NCBI GenBank assembly: GCA_030378035.1
Contig: JAUCGI010000003.1
Coordinates: 37,763-101,762, forward strand
DNA from: Desulfobacterales bacterium HSG2
Lineage (GTDB): Bacteria; Desulfobacterota; Desulfobacteria; Desulfobacterales; 4be13
Direction of reading: 5' to 3'
Length of the DNA: 64,000 nt
Below the pieces are notes generated by a model. The model had not been told where the DNA came from, ran no database searches, and saw only the letters and a program-made list of their open reading frames with translations. This document shows positions 54,972-63,833 of this stretch, one piece after another. The position numbers were made by a program, and so were the translations under genes. The first letter of the stretch is position 1. Each line of letters opens with the position of its first letter.

Positions 54972-55344
54972 ATCAGGTATTATCACGGCCGGCTCAGGTT
55001 TGATCGCTTTCGGACCACGCCCGTTGAATTGGCTTGGACGGCCTGAAGGAAATAATATCCGGCCTTTTTCATTTTTAAGTTTTTAAAACATACCATTTGC
55101 CGATTGGCGATTGCCAGTTCGGATTTACCAATCGAACTGAACAGAATTGTGAAGTGCCGATGTTATTTGATTCCCGTTTCTTACATTCTTATTATCTGAA
55201 GATCAAGAGTTTTTTTGTTATACAAAAGGATTTCATCGGGAAAAGGTTATGATGAAAAGCAGAGTCCGAAAAACCCTTTTCGGGTAAAAATGATTTTGCA
55301 CCCCGAAGTAAAAAATGATTTGCACTCCGAAACATATTATTGGG

Positions 55345-55405
55345 CATCCAAGTTCGTAGTTCCGCCTTTAGGCGGCACCCATAAATGAAGGATGAAGGAT
55401 GCCAT
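55345..55405. mobile_element. Miniature element, family A, short decayed copy
   Basis: GGCATCC start, GTTCGTAGTTCCGCCTTTAG interior as in the copy at 17133, and GAAGGATGCC end. No target duplication is visible; the right half of the hairpin is missing. Confidence 0.75.
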
Positions 55406-55584
55406 AAAGTATTGCATACAAAATTATTTAATGCAAGAATGTTTTGTGATAAATCTCAAAACAAATCGAATGCAAGGTTCTTGTACCAAGCTATATGAAA
55501 AGGAATCTTTACTTCAAAGTTTATGCCATATATCCCTTTACAATACCTGCATAGTTCTGTATATAGTTTAAGAAACGATTGAAG

Positions 55585-55685
55585 TCCGGAGTGCAAAGCT
55601 TGCTTTGCGTATGTGCGTGTCTGAACCATATCAGCGCAAAGCAAGCTTTGCACTCCGGATTCGGATTCGGATTCGGATTCGGATT
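55585..55685. repeat. 25-bp perfect inverted repeat followed by GGATTC tandem array
   Basis: The arms are 55585-55609 and 55635-55659 (TCCGGAGTGCAAAGCTTGCT and on). From 55656 five GGATTC units follow and run up to the CoA-transferase remnant. The array translates into a Phe-Gly repeat if read through, which is why a more upstream start was not used for that gene. Confidence 0.9.
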
Positions 55686-55716
55686 CGGATTGCTGAAACA
55701 GAAAATGATATTAAAA

Positions 55717-56193
55717 ATGAATGACACCCATTGGAAAAATCGGATTGTCCCCTCTGAGAGGGTGCTTGAAAAGATCAGGCCGGGGATGAACATTTTTTTA
55801 GGAACCGCCGCGGCCGAACCCCGGACCCTGGTGAAGCATCTGATGACCTCGGACGCTGCGAATCTGCTGGATCCGGAGCTGTCCCAACTGGTCAGCCTGG
55901 ATGCCATCTCTTTGAAAGCGTATCATTCCCGGAAATACCGCGTTAAGACCTTCTTCTCGGGATGGCAGGCCAGTGAGGCGATTACCGCGGGGCTTGCGGA
56001 TCTGATTCCGAGCCGTTATTCACAGATACCCCAGGTGATCCGATCCGGTCAGATTCCCGTTGATGTGGGCTTTGTCCAGATCACGCCTCCGGATAAAGCC
56101 GGTTATTGCAGTCTCGGCGTATCCGTGGATGTGGCCAGGCAGGCTATGGAACTGGCTTCACTGACTGTGGGTGAAATCAACCATCCCTTTTGA
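55717..56193 (+). pseudogene. Acetyl-CoA hydrolase/transferase, N-terminal fragment
   Basis: 158 codons from MNDTHWKNRIVPSERVLEKI. Typical N-terminal features of the acetyl-CoA hydrolase/transferase family follow: IFLGTAAAEPRTLVKHLM, TFFSGWQASEAITAGLADLI, FVQITPPDKAGYCSLGVSVD and LTVGEIN. The frame ends right after GEIN with HPF-stop, while the family continues for several hundred residues including the catalytic glutamate. A HEAT-repeat gene begins 15 bases later, so the rest was replaced. Confidence 0.88.
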
Positions 56194-56207
56194 AACAGGT
56201 GACCAGA

Positions 56208-57926
56208 ATGGAAACGCAATTGGACAAATACATAACCCCGGCTTTGTGGCTGTCCGCGGCGTACTCTCTTGTCGCCTGCCTGTCATGGAACCATATTGTG
56301 CTGTTATGGCTCACGATATGGCTCATTATCTTTAATTTCAGCGTGTCACTGGCCTGTCTGTTCTCCCGGGGGAGAATTACTTCCGCCATTATCATACTCA
56401 ATCTGCTCCAGTTGTCTCTGTTCTGTCGTCTGCATATTCAGATATATGAGATTCTGGGAGCGGCCCATTATTCTTATGCGTCACCGCCCTGCTGGTATGA
56501 CTGGACGGAACTGATCGCAGTCCACGCGCTGAGGGCGGTCGATTTGCTGGATGCCATTGAAGCTTACGGGATTCGTTTGCAGAATGTCAGAAACCAGAGC
56601 GCGCTTTCGGGCATCGCGCTCTTCAGTATGCATGTCATGGTGGATATTTTTATCCTGGGGGCTGTTTTTAGCGCTATCGACCGGCGTTCATCAGCAAAAG
56701 CGAACCGTCCGATGACAAACCTTGCGGGAGAGTTCGTCGATTTTCTGGCAATGCCCCGGAGTGTCCGCCGCTGGGGATTGCTTGCGGCAACCGGTTTGAT
56801 GTGCGTGGCCGGCTATGTTGAGGATTGCATCCGAGGTCTCGACATACCGAGAAACTGGTTTTTTTATCCCTTGGATAACATCCTGCGCACCCTGGACTTC
56901 GGGGATGCTTTTCAGATATTCGGCTGGCGTCTTCACAGTCTGGAAATGGGTAACGGACTGGCAACCCTGGCGATTTATTACCGGCTGCTGATCGCTTCCT
57001 ATACCATCGTGCTGGCGAATCGTTTCTATCTGCGTCTTTTGGAAGGACATGGCAAGACCGTTGAGGACTTGGCGATGATCTGCGTATCCTCTGAGTATTC
57101 CATGGAGGAGCGCATGATCGCGGTCAAAGCGTTGGCAAAATTCGGCTCGTATCCGGTTTCGGTGATTTCCCGACTCGCGGAATCTCTGGCAGACAGAAAG
57201 AAACATCGGGATGCCGCTGCAATTTTGTCGGAGATCGGGCCGGCGGCAATTCCTCATATTATAAAAGCTCTGACACACAGAGATGAGAGCGTCCGAAGGA
57301 GCATCACCGACCTCCTGAACAAAATTGATCCCTGGTGGTATCAGAGTGAGGACGCCCGCGGCGCAGTCTTTCATCTTGTGAAGTCCCTGGCTTATGGCGA
57401 TTCAGACCTCCGTTTTGCAATTTTCGAAGTTTTGGAGGAGATTGATCCGCGATGGCCCCGGAGCGAGGGTGCCTGTAGCGCGGTGCCCTGTCTCATAAAA
57501 TCGCTGTCAGACGATGACGCCGGCGTCCGCATTGCCGCCGCTGATGCCTTGGAGATCATCGGCCCGGCAGCATCAAGAGCGGTTTTTCGTCTTGTAAAAT
57601 TGCTGACAGACAACAACAGAACTGTCCGGGAAGCAGCAACTGACGCTCTGAAAAGAATTGACCCCCGATGGCCCGAAAGCGAAAGCGCGTATAATACCAT
57701 CCCCTATCTTGTCAAAGCCCTGACAGACATGAACGGGAATGTGCGTATCGCAGCCATCAGAGTTCTGAGAAAAATCGATCCGCAATGGCCCCGGAGCGAG
57801 GGTGCCCGTAGCGCGGTCCCTTATCTTATGAAAGCGCTGACAGATACCAGAAAGCCAGTCAGAACTGTTGTCAGAGAGGCGCTGAAGCAAATTGATCCAG
57901 GCGGTGAGTTAAGAGTCAAGGGTTAA
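56208..57926 (+). CDS. Membrane-anchored HEAT-repeat protein 1
   Basis: 572 residues from the ATG at 56208 (AGGTGA site). About five membrane helices fill residues 1-300 (with the conserved ILGAAHYSYASPP and ILRTLDFGDAFQIFGW). The C-terminal ~270 residues are HEAT/PBS-lyase-like repeats of ~40-50 residues, for example AVPCLIKSLSDDDAGVRIAA then DALEIIGPAA, with spacer IDPRWPRSEG. A scaffold or protein-interaction role is likely; no enzyme motif seen. The last residues (GGELRVKG) are read from the following TTAAG repeat array. Its paralogue follows at 58215. Confidence 0.85.
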   Translation: METQLDKYITPALWLSAAYSLVACLSWNHIVLLWLTIWLIIFNFSVSLACLFSRGRITSAIIILNLLQLSLFCRLHIQIYEILGAAHYSYASPPCWYDWTELIAVHALRAVDLLDAIEAYGIRLQNVRNQSALSGIALFSMHVMVDIFILGAVFSAIDRRSSAKANRPMTNLAGEFVDFLAMPRSVRRWGLLAATGLMCVAGYVEDCIRGLDIPRNWFFYPLDNILRTLDFGDAFQIFGWRLHSLEMGNGLATLAIYYRLLIASYTIVLANRFYLRLLEGHGKTVEDLAMICVSSEYSMEERMIAVKALAKFGSYPVSVISRLAESLADRKKHRDAAAILSEIGPAAIPHIIKALTHRDESVRRSITDLLNKIDPWWYQSEDARGAVFHLVKSLAYGDSDLRFAIFEVLEEIDPRWPRSEGACSAVPCLIKSLSDDDAGVRIAAADALEIIGPAASRAVFRLVKLLTDNNRTVREAATDALKRIDPRWPESESAYNTIPYLVKALTDMNGNVRIAAIRVLRKIDPQWPRSEGARSAVPYLMKALTDTRKPVRTVVREALKQIDPGGELRVKG

Positions 57927-58200
57927 GAGTTAAGAGTCAAGAGTCAAGGGTTAAGTTTTAAGGGTTAAGGGTTAAGTTTTAAGGGTTAAGAGTTAAGAGT
58001 TAAGAGTCAAGGGTTAAGTTTTAAGGGTTAAGTTTTAAGAGTTAAGAGTTAAGGGTTAAGGGTTAAGTTTTAAGTTTTAAGAGGTAAGGCTGGATATCCT
58101 CTGCATACGACCCTTAACCCTTAGCCCTTAAAACTTAACCCTTAACCCTTAACCCTTAACCCCTTAACCCTTAACCCCTTAACCCTTAGCCCTCAAAAAG
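57905..58200. repeat. Tandem-repeat hairpin, unit GGGTTAA/GAGTTAA and complement
   Basis: The left arm is GTTAAGAGTTAAGAGTCAAG-type heptamers (57905-58085); the right arm is CCCTTAACCCTTAACC (58108-58195), with the centre GGTAAGGCTGGATATCCTCT. It separates the two HEAT-repeat genes and overlaps the last codons of the first. Confidence 0.95.
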
Positions 58201-58214
58201 GAGAAATTAAAAAA

Positions 58215-60911
58215 ATGAGTTTGAACCGATATCTCAATCTGGCCATATTGGTATCCGTGGCATATATCGCCGCGGTCTTTTTTATGGGGGACCAGATTGC
58301 ATCACTACTGAAAAATCAGATGCCGCTATTGTGGGGAACAGCCATATTAACGGCCATTAATATCGGCTTTCTGATTTACGCGTTCTTCTGGGGGAGAATG
58401 CTTGCTTTCAACGCAATTCTGCTCTGTTTCATCCAGTTGGCAGTCTTCTGCCAAATGCACATTCAGCTCCATGATATTCTGGGAGCAACGCATTATTCAT
58501 ATCCTTCACCGCCCATCCTGTCCGACTGGATGAAATTTATTGCGGCACATACGCTGAGAGCTGTTGATCTGCCGGACATGATCAAAGCAAGCAGCATCAG
58601 CTTCCAGAAAATCTCCCACCAGAGCACCCTGGCAGGAATTGCGCTTTTAAGCATGTCCGTTATGGCGGGGTTTTTTACACTGGCGGTGATCTTCAGGGCG
58701 GTCCGCGGGGCTTCACAAATCGAACCGGTATCCAAAGTGATGAAATGGGTCTGGCCTGCCGGCCTAGGCGCTGCAATACTGCTGATGGTCTTAACAGGAT
58801 GGAGGAGTCAGTGGGGTCTGAACGACTGGTATTTATGGCCTCTCGATAATATCCTGCGGACGCTGGACTTTGACGCGCTTCAGATTTTCGGCTGGCAGAT
58901 TCACACAGCGGAACCGGATATGAATTTGTCGGCGATCTTTTTTCGCGTGATGATCGGCGTTTGTGCTGTCATGCTGACTTACCGCCTCTATTTGCGTTCC
59001 ATGGAGGGACCTGTCAGATCCGTCGAAGAACTGGCCGCCTTATGTGTATCCCCTGAATGTTCAACCAGCGACCGGGTGATTGCCATAAACGAACTGGAAC
59101 AATTCGGCGAATTTGCGGTTTCAGCAGTCCCTGATCTTATCAAAGCGCTGGCAGGCAGCAACAAAACCGTCCGAGATGCGGCCGTATCGGCTCTGGAAGA
59201 GATTGACGGCCAATGGACGCATAGCGAACACGCGCGGAAAGCGATTCCCCAACTGGTGAAACGGCTGACAAGCGATGACATACGGACCCGGATCGAAGCT
59301 GCTGAAATTTTGGGGGAATTCGGAACCGCCGCGGAAAAGGCCGTTCCCAATCTTGTCAAAGTGCTGACAGACAGCGACGTCCTCAGATCGGCGGCTCAGA
59401 CACTGGGGAAAATCGGGCCGGCAGCCATCCCGGACCTGGTAAGGGTTCTGGTCAATGAAGATGAGCATGTCCGCCATGCCTCGGTCCGGGCTTTGGAGAG
59501 AATTGATCCCCAATGGCAGCAGACCGAAAGCGCGGCCAAAGAGATTACCCATTTTGTCAAAGATCTGGAAAAGACGGACGGGCCCGAGCGTTCTTCAGCC
59601 GTCAGGGCTCTGGGGGAAGTCGGTCCGGCCGCGGCACCCATTCTTGCGGGATTGCTGGCGGACAGCGACGTCCGCAGTCTGGCCATCAAAGCTCTGGGGG
59701 AGGTCGGGTCGGCAGCGGAAGAGGCGGCGGTTCCCTTTCTTATAAACATCTTGGCAAACCGTGATAAGGAAGTCCGTTATCTGGCGGTTCAGGCTTTGGG
59801 AAAAATCGCTCCCGAGTGGCAGGAGAGTGAAAACGCGCTGAACGCGGTTCCGTTCTTTATGAGCGCTCTGCGGGGCTCGGGTTCCGACGAGTTCGAGGCA
59901 CCTGCCGAGGCTTTGGTGGAGATCGGGCAGGCTTCGATTCAACCGCTTGTGGAGGTGCTGGCGGAAGGCAATAAGGAGGTCTTTAACACCGCAGCCCGGG
60001 CATTGAAAAGAATTGATCCCAAGTGGCCTGAGAGCGAGGGTGCTGTCAAAGCAGTCCCCCGCCTTTCGGGTGGATTGAAAAACGGTCAGTGGTATGTCCG
60101 CCGCGTCTCAGCCGAGGTTTTGGGAAAAATCGGGCCGGCTGCAAGAGAAGCAGTCCCCCATCTCGTCAAGGGGCTGGCGGACAGCAATAAAAAGTCCAGA
60201 ACAGCCATGAAAAACGCGCTGGACAAGATACTTCTGAAAGGAACCCCTCATGTCCAAGAAGAGGAGGAGGTCACTTCGGAAGATCGCAAAGGGATCATCC
60301 GCCTTGTGAAAGAACGGGCAGATGCCGGCGGTCCTGCCAGCACCAAAGCCGCTGAAGCCCTGGGGGAGATCGGGCCGGCCGCGGAAGAGGCCGTCCCTCA
60401 TCTCGTAAAAGCACTGGGGGACCCGGACCAGACCCTTCGCAGCGAAGCGGTTCAGGCTCTGGGAAGAGTCGATCCCAACTGGCAGAAACATGAAGCCACA
60501 CGGAGCACTATTCCGCTTTTCGTGAAAGCGCTGACGGGCGCTGATGTCGGATTTCCTTGCAGCATGCCCGGCGAAGCATTGATGGAAATCGGGCCGGCGA
60601 CCACCCGTTACCTTGTGGAGGCTCTTGCAGACGCGAATAAGGATGTTGTGAATTCAGCGGCTCAGTTTTTGAAGGAAGCGGATCCCCAGTGGCCCCAAAG
60701 TCAGGGTGCTCTGGATGCTGTTCCCCGTGTTGCAGAGGCGCTGGGAGACAGCCAGTGGTTCGTCCGCCGGGCCGCGGCCGAGATTCTGGGGAAAATCGGA
60801 CCGGGCGCGATAAAGGCGGTTCCTTATCTCGTGAAAACACTCGCGGATCAGAACAAAGAGGTTCGGACTGTGAGCAAGGCAGCGTTGGATAAGGTGACGG
60901 TCAGAGCTTGA
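58215..60911 (+). CDS. Membrane-anchored HEAT-repeat protein 2
   Basis: 898 residues, start after AAAAAGGAGAAATTAAAAAA (GGAG). The N-terminal ~280 residues are paralogous to 56208-57926 (ILGATHYSYPSPP, NILRTLDFDALQIFGWQIH). Then about 14 HEAT-type repeats follow, many with AVPHLVKALGDPDQ and ALGEIGPAA, and spacers IDPQWQ or VDPNWQ. The repeat section is over twice as long as in the first protein, consistent with internal duplication. Likely an inner-membrane protein with a large cytoplasmic scaffold; partner unknown. Confidence 0.87.
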   Translation: MSLNRYLNLAILVSVAYIAAVFFMGDQIASLLKNQMPLLWGTAILTAINIGFLIYAFFWGRMLAFNAILLCFIQLAVFCQMHIQLHDILGATHYSYPSPPILSDWMKFIAAHTLRAVDLPDMIKASSISFQKISHQSTLAGIALLSMSVMAGFFTLAVIFRAVRGASQIEPVSKVMKWVWPAGLGAAILLMVLTGWRSQWGLNDWYLWPLDNILRTLDFDALQIFGWQIHTAEPDMNLSAIFFRVMIGVCAVMLTYRLYLRSMEGPVRSVEELAALCVSPECSTSDRVIAINELEQFGEFAVSAVPDLIKALAGSNKTVRDAAVSALEEIDGQWTHSEHARKAIPQLVKRLTSDDIRTRIEAAEILGEFGTAAEKAVPNLVKVLTDSDVLRSAAQTLGKIGPAAIPDLVRVLVNEDEHVRHASVRALERIDPQWQQTESAAKEITHFVKDLEKTDGPERSSAVRALGEVGPAAAPILAGLLADSDVRSLAIKALGEVGSAAEEAAVPFLINILANRDKEVRYLAVQALGKIAPEWQESENALNAVPFFMSALRGSGSDEFEAPAEALVEIGQASIQPLVEVLAEGNKEVFNTAARALKRIDPKWPESEGAVKAVPRLSGGLKNGQWYVRRVSAEVLGKIGPAAREAVPHLVKGLADSNKKSRTAMKNALDKILLKGTPHVQEEEEVTSEDRKGIIRLVKERADAGGPASTKAAEALGEIGPAAEEAVPHLVKALGDPDQTLRSEAVQALGRVDPNWQKHEATRSTIPLFVKALTGADVGFPCSMPGEALMEIGPATTRYLVEALADANKDVVNSAAQFLKEADPQWPQSQGALDAVPRVAEALGDSQWFVRRAAAEILGKIGPGAIKAVPYLVKTLADQNKEVRTVSKAALDKVTVRA

Positions 60912-61135
60912 TGTTGGATGATGCTTGATGCTTGATGCTTGATGCTTGATGCTTGATGCTTGATACTGGATGTTTGATGTTTGATGCTTGATATTGGATG
61001 CTGGATGCTTAATACTCTTGGTTCAAGTTTCAAGCATCAAACATCAAACATCAAATATCCAGCATCAAGCATCCAGCATCCAATATCCAGCATCCAGCAT
61101 CAAACATCCAGCATCAAGCATCCAACATCCAACAT
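60912..61135. repeat. Tandem-repeat hairpin, unit TTGATGC / GCATCAA
   Basis: The left arm is GATGCTTGATGCTTGATGCT (60910-61010); the right arm is CATCAAACATCAAGCATCCA-type heptamers (61030-61135), with the centre AATACTCTTGGTTCAAG. It lies between convergent genes (HEAT protein 2 and amrS) and encodes the last seven residues of AmrS. Confidence 0.95.
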
Positions 61136-62136
61136 CCATCAATCTTTGCACCGCAATAGGCGCAGTGACCGTTCTTCACCAAGTTCTTCCTGATGCTGAA
61201 TCCCCAGCGGTCAATAATGGTTCTCCCGCAATTATAACAGAAGGTATCCTCCCCTTTCTCACCGGGCACATTTCCCACATAGACATATCGGAGTCCCGCA
61301 CTGATGCCGACTTCACGGGCCATAATCAGGCTTGAAACCGGTGTGGCCGGCCGGTCCGTCAGATGATAGGTCGGATGAAAGCGGCTGATATGCCACGGTG
61401 TTTCAGGTCCCAGTTCTTCAGAGATGAACGACGCCAACTGCTCAATCTCCGCTCTGTCATCGTTCAGTCCCGGGATCAGCAGGGTCGTGATCTCCACAAA
61501 AATTCCCAGGGATTTCATTTTTTTCAGACTCTCTCTGACCGGATCCAGCTTTGCTCCGCAGAGTTTTTTGTAAAAATCGTTATTAAAGGCTTTTAAATCC
61601 ACATTGGCCGCGTCCAGATAGGGGGAGATCATTTCCAGCGCCTCCGGAGTCATATATCCGTTGGTGACAAACACATTTTTAATTCCCCTCTGATGTGCGA
61701 TCTTTGCGGTGTTAAAGGCAAATTCAAAATATATGGTCGGCTCGGTGTAAGTATAGGCAATGCTCTGACAGTTCTCCTGCTCGGCTTCCCGGACAATCGC
61801 TTCCGGTATGCAGTGATCCCCCATTATCATTCCGTTATTATCCGCCGGCATCTGGGCAATGTTCGCGTTCTGGCAGAATCTGCACTTGAAATTACACCCC
61901 ACCGTCGCGATGGAATAGGAGAGACTCCCTGGAAGAAGATGGAACAGGGGTTTTTTTTCGATGGGGTCGATGTGCCGGGCAATGAGCTTTCCATAAACCA
62001 GGCTTTTCAGAATACCCGCCTGATTCTCCCGGACATGGCATATCCCCCGCCTGCCTTCCTTTATAATACACCGATGGTTGCAAAGATTGCATCTGATTTT
62101 TCTGTCCTCTGAAAGTTCATAAAGGTATGCTTCCAT
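61114..62136 (-). CDS. amrS: AmmeMemoRadiSam-system radical SAM enzyme
   Basis: 340 residues from the ATG at 62136 (GGAGATAAG site). CNLCNHRCIIKEGRRGICHV near the N-terminus and the radical-SAM motif CNFKCRFCQNANI are typical, followed by SIAYTYTEPTIYFEF and the zinc-like CYNCG...CAYCG tail. It is related to pyruvate formate-lyase activating enzymes, but the natural reaction of AmrS is not settled. The C-terminal residues DGCWMLDA are encoded by the tandem-repeat array, so the original end has been changed. The partner genes (Memo, AMMECR1) are not in the window. Confidence 0.92.
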   Translation of the reverse strand: MEAYLYELSEDRKIRCNLCNHRCIIKEGRRGICHVRENQAGILKSLVYGKLIARHIDPIEKKPLFHLLPGSLSYSIATVGCNFKCRFCQNANIAQMPADNNGMIMGDHCIPEAIVREAEQENCQSIAYTYTEPTIYFEFAFNTAKIAHQRGIKNVFVTNGYMTPEALEMISPYLDAANVDLKAFNNDFYKKLCGAKLDPVRESLKKMKSLGIFVEITTLLIPGLNDDRAEIEQLASFISEELGPETPWHISRFHPTYHLTDRPATPVSSLIMAREVGISAGLRYVYVGNVPGEKGEDTFCYNCGRTIIDRWGFSIRKNLVKNGHCAYCGAKIDGCWMLDA

Positions 62137-62141
62137 GATTC

Positions 62142-62909
62142 TTATCTCCATTTTGTCCTTGCCAAACCTGTCGCCACGCCGTCCGCGGCTTCCGCGGGGC
62201 AGGGAAGTTCAAGAGGTCTGGTTCTGAAACGGGGAACAAGTGTGACCTTGATTCCTGTGAATGCCCCGAAAGGGAATCTTTGTACCAGTTCCGAGCATTC
62301 TATTCTGTTAGAGATTCTTCCCCTTGCTGTTGAAAACTGGCAGATGGTCCGCCAGGATATGGGAACATCCCCCAGGATTGTCCGGATGATCTGTTTCAAT
62401 TCCCATATGCTGAAAAAACGGGCGTGTTTATAAATGGTATCTGTAAATATCCTTTTGACCCGCAATCCGGTCCCTCTGAGAGAGTGTCTGTTCATCAGGC
62501 CGATAAACACTCTGTTTTTTGCAACCCGGCACGCCTCTTCGATGGCTTTTTCGGGGTCTTCGGCAAATTCCAAGGTCTTCACAAGGCAGGCATTGTGAAA
62601 GGAATTGTCATCAAACGGAAGTTCTTCGGCAAATCCGCTGAACAGATCCACGCGGTTCCCCAGATGATCTGATGCAATATCAAGCATGTGTTGTGACGGG
62701 TCAAGCCCTGACACAGAAAGACCCGCTTCAAGAAAAGGAAGTAGACTCCATCCGCTTCCGCAGCCGATGTCGATAACGGTCTCCCCCCGCATCGGTTTGA
62801 GCATATTAAGCATCAGTTGGCCCTCGAGTTCGGTGACAAACCTGTTTTCAGGCTTGTCAAACCACTCTTCGTAAGCCCCCGCGTCTTTTGAATTGAAAAC
62901 GTAACCCAT
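62142..62909 (-). CDS. Class I SAM-dependent methyltransferase
   Basis: 255 residues of Methyltransf_11 type: VIDIGCGSGWSLLPFLEAG (motif I), GLDPSQHML, and FAEELPFDDNSFHNACLVKTL (motif II/III). Substrate unknown. It stops 5 bases before the amrS start, so the two genes are co-transcribed. Confidence 0.9.
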   Translation of the reverse strand: MGYVFNSKDAGAYEEWFDKPENRFVTELEGQLMLNMLKPMRGETVIDIGCGSGWSLLPFLEAGLSVSGLDPSQHMLDIASDHLGNRVDLFSGFAEELPFDDNSFHNACLVKTLEFAEDPEKAIEEACRVAKNRVFIGLMNRHSLRGTGLRVKRIFTDTIYKHARFFSIWELKQIIRTILGDVPISWRTICQFSTARGRISNRIECSELVQRFPFGAFTGIKVTLVPRFRTRPLELPCPAEAADGVATGLARTKWR

Positions 62910-62968
62910 GGAGATAATGTTTAAAGGAAAAAGTTGATTTTATCAAGGGAAAAAGGGAAGAAAAATCG

Positions 62969-63124
62969 GGCATCCTTCATTCGGGGGTTTTCTGACGGAC
63001 ATTCAGTTTGTGAATCAGCCCCGCGATTTCAGACAACGCCCATATTTGCAACAGCTTACAAATTTGAGCCTGATATCGGAAATTACAAATTTGTAAGAAA
63101 GTGTAAACTACTTTGAAGGATGCC
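62969..63124. mobile_element. Miniature element, family A
   Basis: 156 bp with ends GGCATCCTTCA / TGAAGGATGCC and exact target duplication AAAAATCG (62961-62968, 63125-63132). The inner part has AAGTGTAAACTACTTTGAAG, shared with the copies at 17133 and 40371. Confidence 0.93.
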
Positions 63125-63167
63125 AAAAATCGGAAAGGGATTTTCAAAGTTTCAAAACTGTATTACA

Positions 63168-63833
63168 TTATTTACCCGCTTCCTCCAAAGCGTAAACAGC
63201 TTCGGGTATGCTGATCCTGTCATCGTCGTTCACATCCGCGTACACATTAACATCTGAAGGCAGATCTGCTACAACCTTCAGGGCGTCTATGGCATCACCC
63301 AGATCAACTTTTCCGCTGTCGTTCACATCTCCCGCGAGTATTATCCGAACAATATACGGGATGTCCGTGTTCTTAAAATGAATCCACCCCGCATTTTCCG
63401 ACCACGCATAGCCCTCAGAATTGCCATCCGAATCAACAGTCACCTTTTTCCCCTGAAGATCAGCGGAATTGAAGTTGATCCAGCCTGCTGTCCCCCTCCA
63501 GGCATAGCCGGAAAGCTCCCCGGTGTCGCTGACCCGGTTCACTCCCCAATTGGTTGCGCTGTCATTGGCATAACACGGGGTGCTTTCCCCTGATCCGGTG
63601 CCGCCCAGCTTTATCCAGCCGATGTTTTCAGCCCAGGCATAGCCGGAAAGATGGGTTTCGTGGACAGTCGCCCCTCCGTGGTCCTGGCGGAAATTCACCC
63701 AGCCTGCATTTTCCGACCATGCGTATTTTTCTGTGTCGCTCCCCTCAGCCATGGCCGAATGCAAAAGGGGCACTCCGAAAACCAGCAGCCAAATCAAAGC
63801 AAATTTTGTAAAACGGGTAATCATTGTTTTCAT
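63168..63833 (-). CDS. Exported protein with repeats and C-terminal dockerin-like calcium motifs
   Basis: 221 residues from the ATG at 63833 (AAGGAGA site). Signal peptide (FALIWLLVFGVPLLHSAMA), four repeats of the form YAWSENAGWVNFR / YAWAENIGWIKLG, then two EF-hand-type loops, GDVNDSGKVDLGDAIDALKV and ADVNDDDRISIPEAVYALEE, as in dockerin type I domains. It is probably secreted or surface bound, anchored through a dockerin-cohesin contact; a cohesin partner is not in the window. Confidence 0.9.
   Translation of the reverse strand: MKTMITRFTKFALIWLLVFGVPLLHSAMAEGSDTEKYAWSENAGWVNFRQDHGGATVHETHLSGYAWAENIGWIKLGGTGSGESTPCYANDSATNWGVNRVSDTGELSGYAWRGTAGWINFNSADLQGKKVTVDSDGNSEGYAWSENAGWIHFKNTDIPYIVRIILAGDVNDSGKVDLGDAIDALKVVADLPSDVNVYADVNDDDRISIPEAVYALEEAGK

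Larger units (their letters stand above)
54570..55704. other. 1.1-kb intergenic region with repeats
   Basis: It holds a CACAG/CCGCAG-rich repeat (54640-54720), a family B element (54876-54971), a decayed family A element (55345-55405), an AT-rich TTGCATACAAAATTATTTAA repeat (55416-55440), and a long inverted repeat with GGATTC array (55585-55685). No RNA gene was recognised. Confidence 0.75.

Noticed and set aside
55579..55716. Upstream start of the CoA-transferase fragment at 55579
   Set aside because: It would translate the inverted repeat and GGATTC array into a Phe-Gly run; family homology begins at MNDTHWKN.
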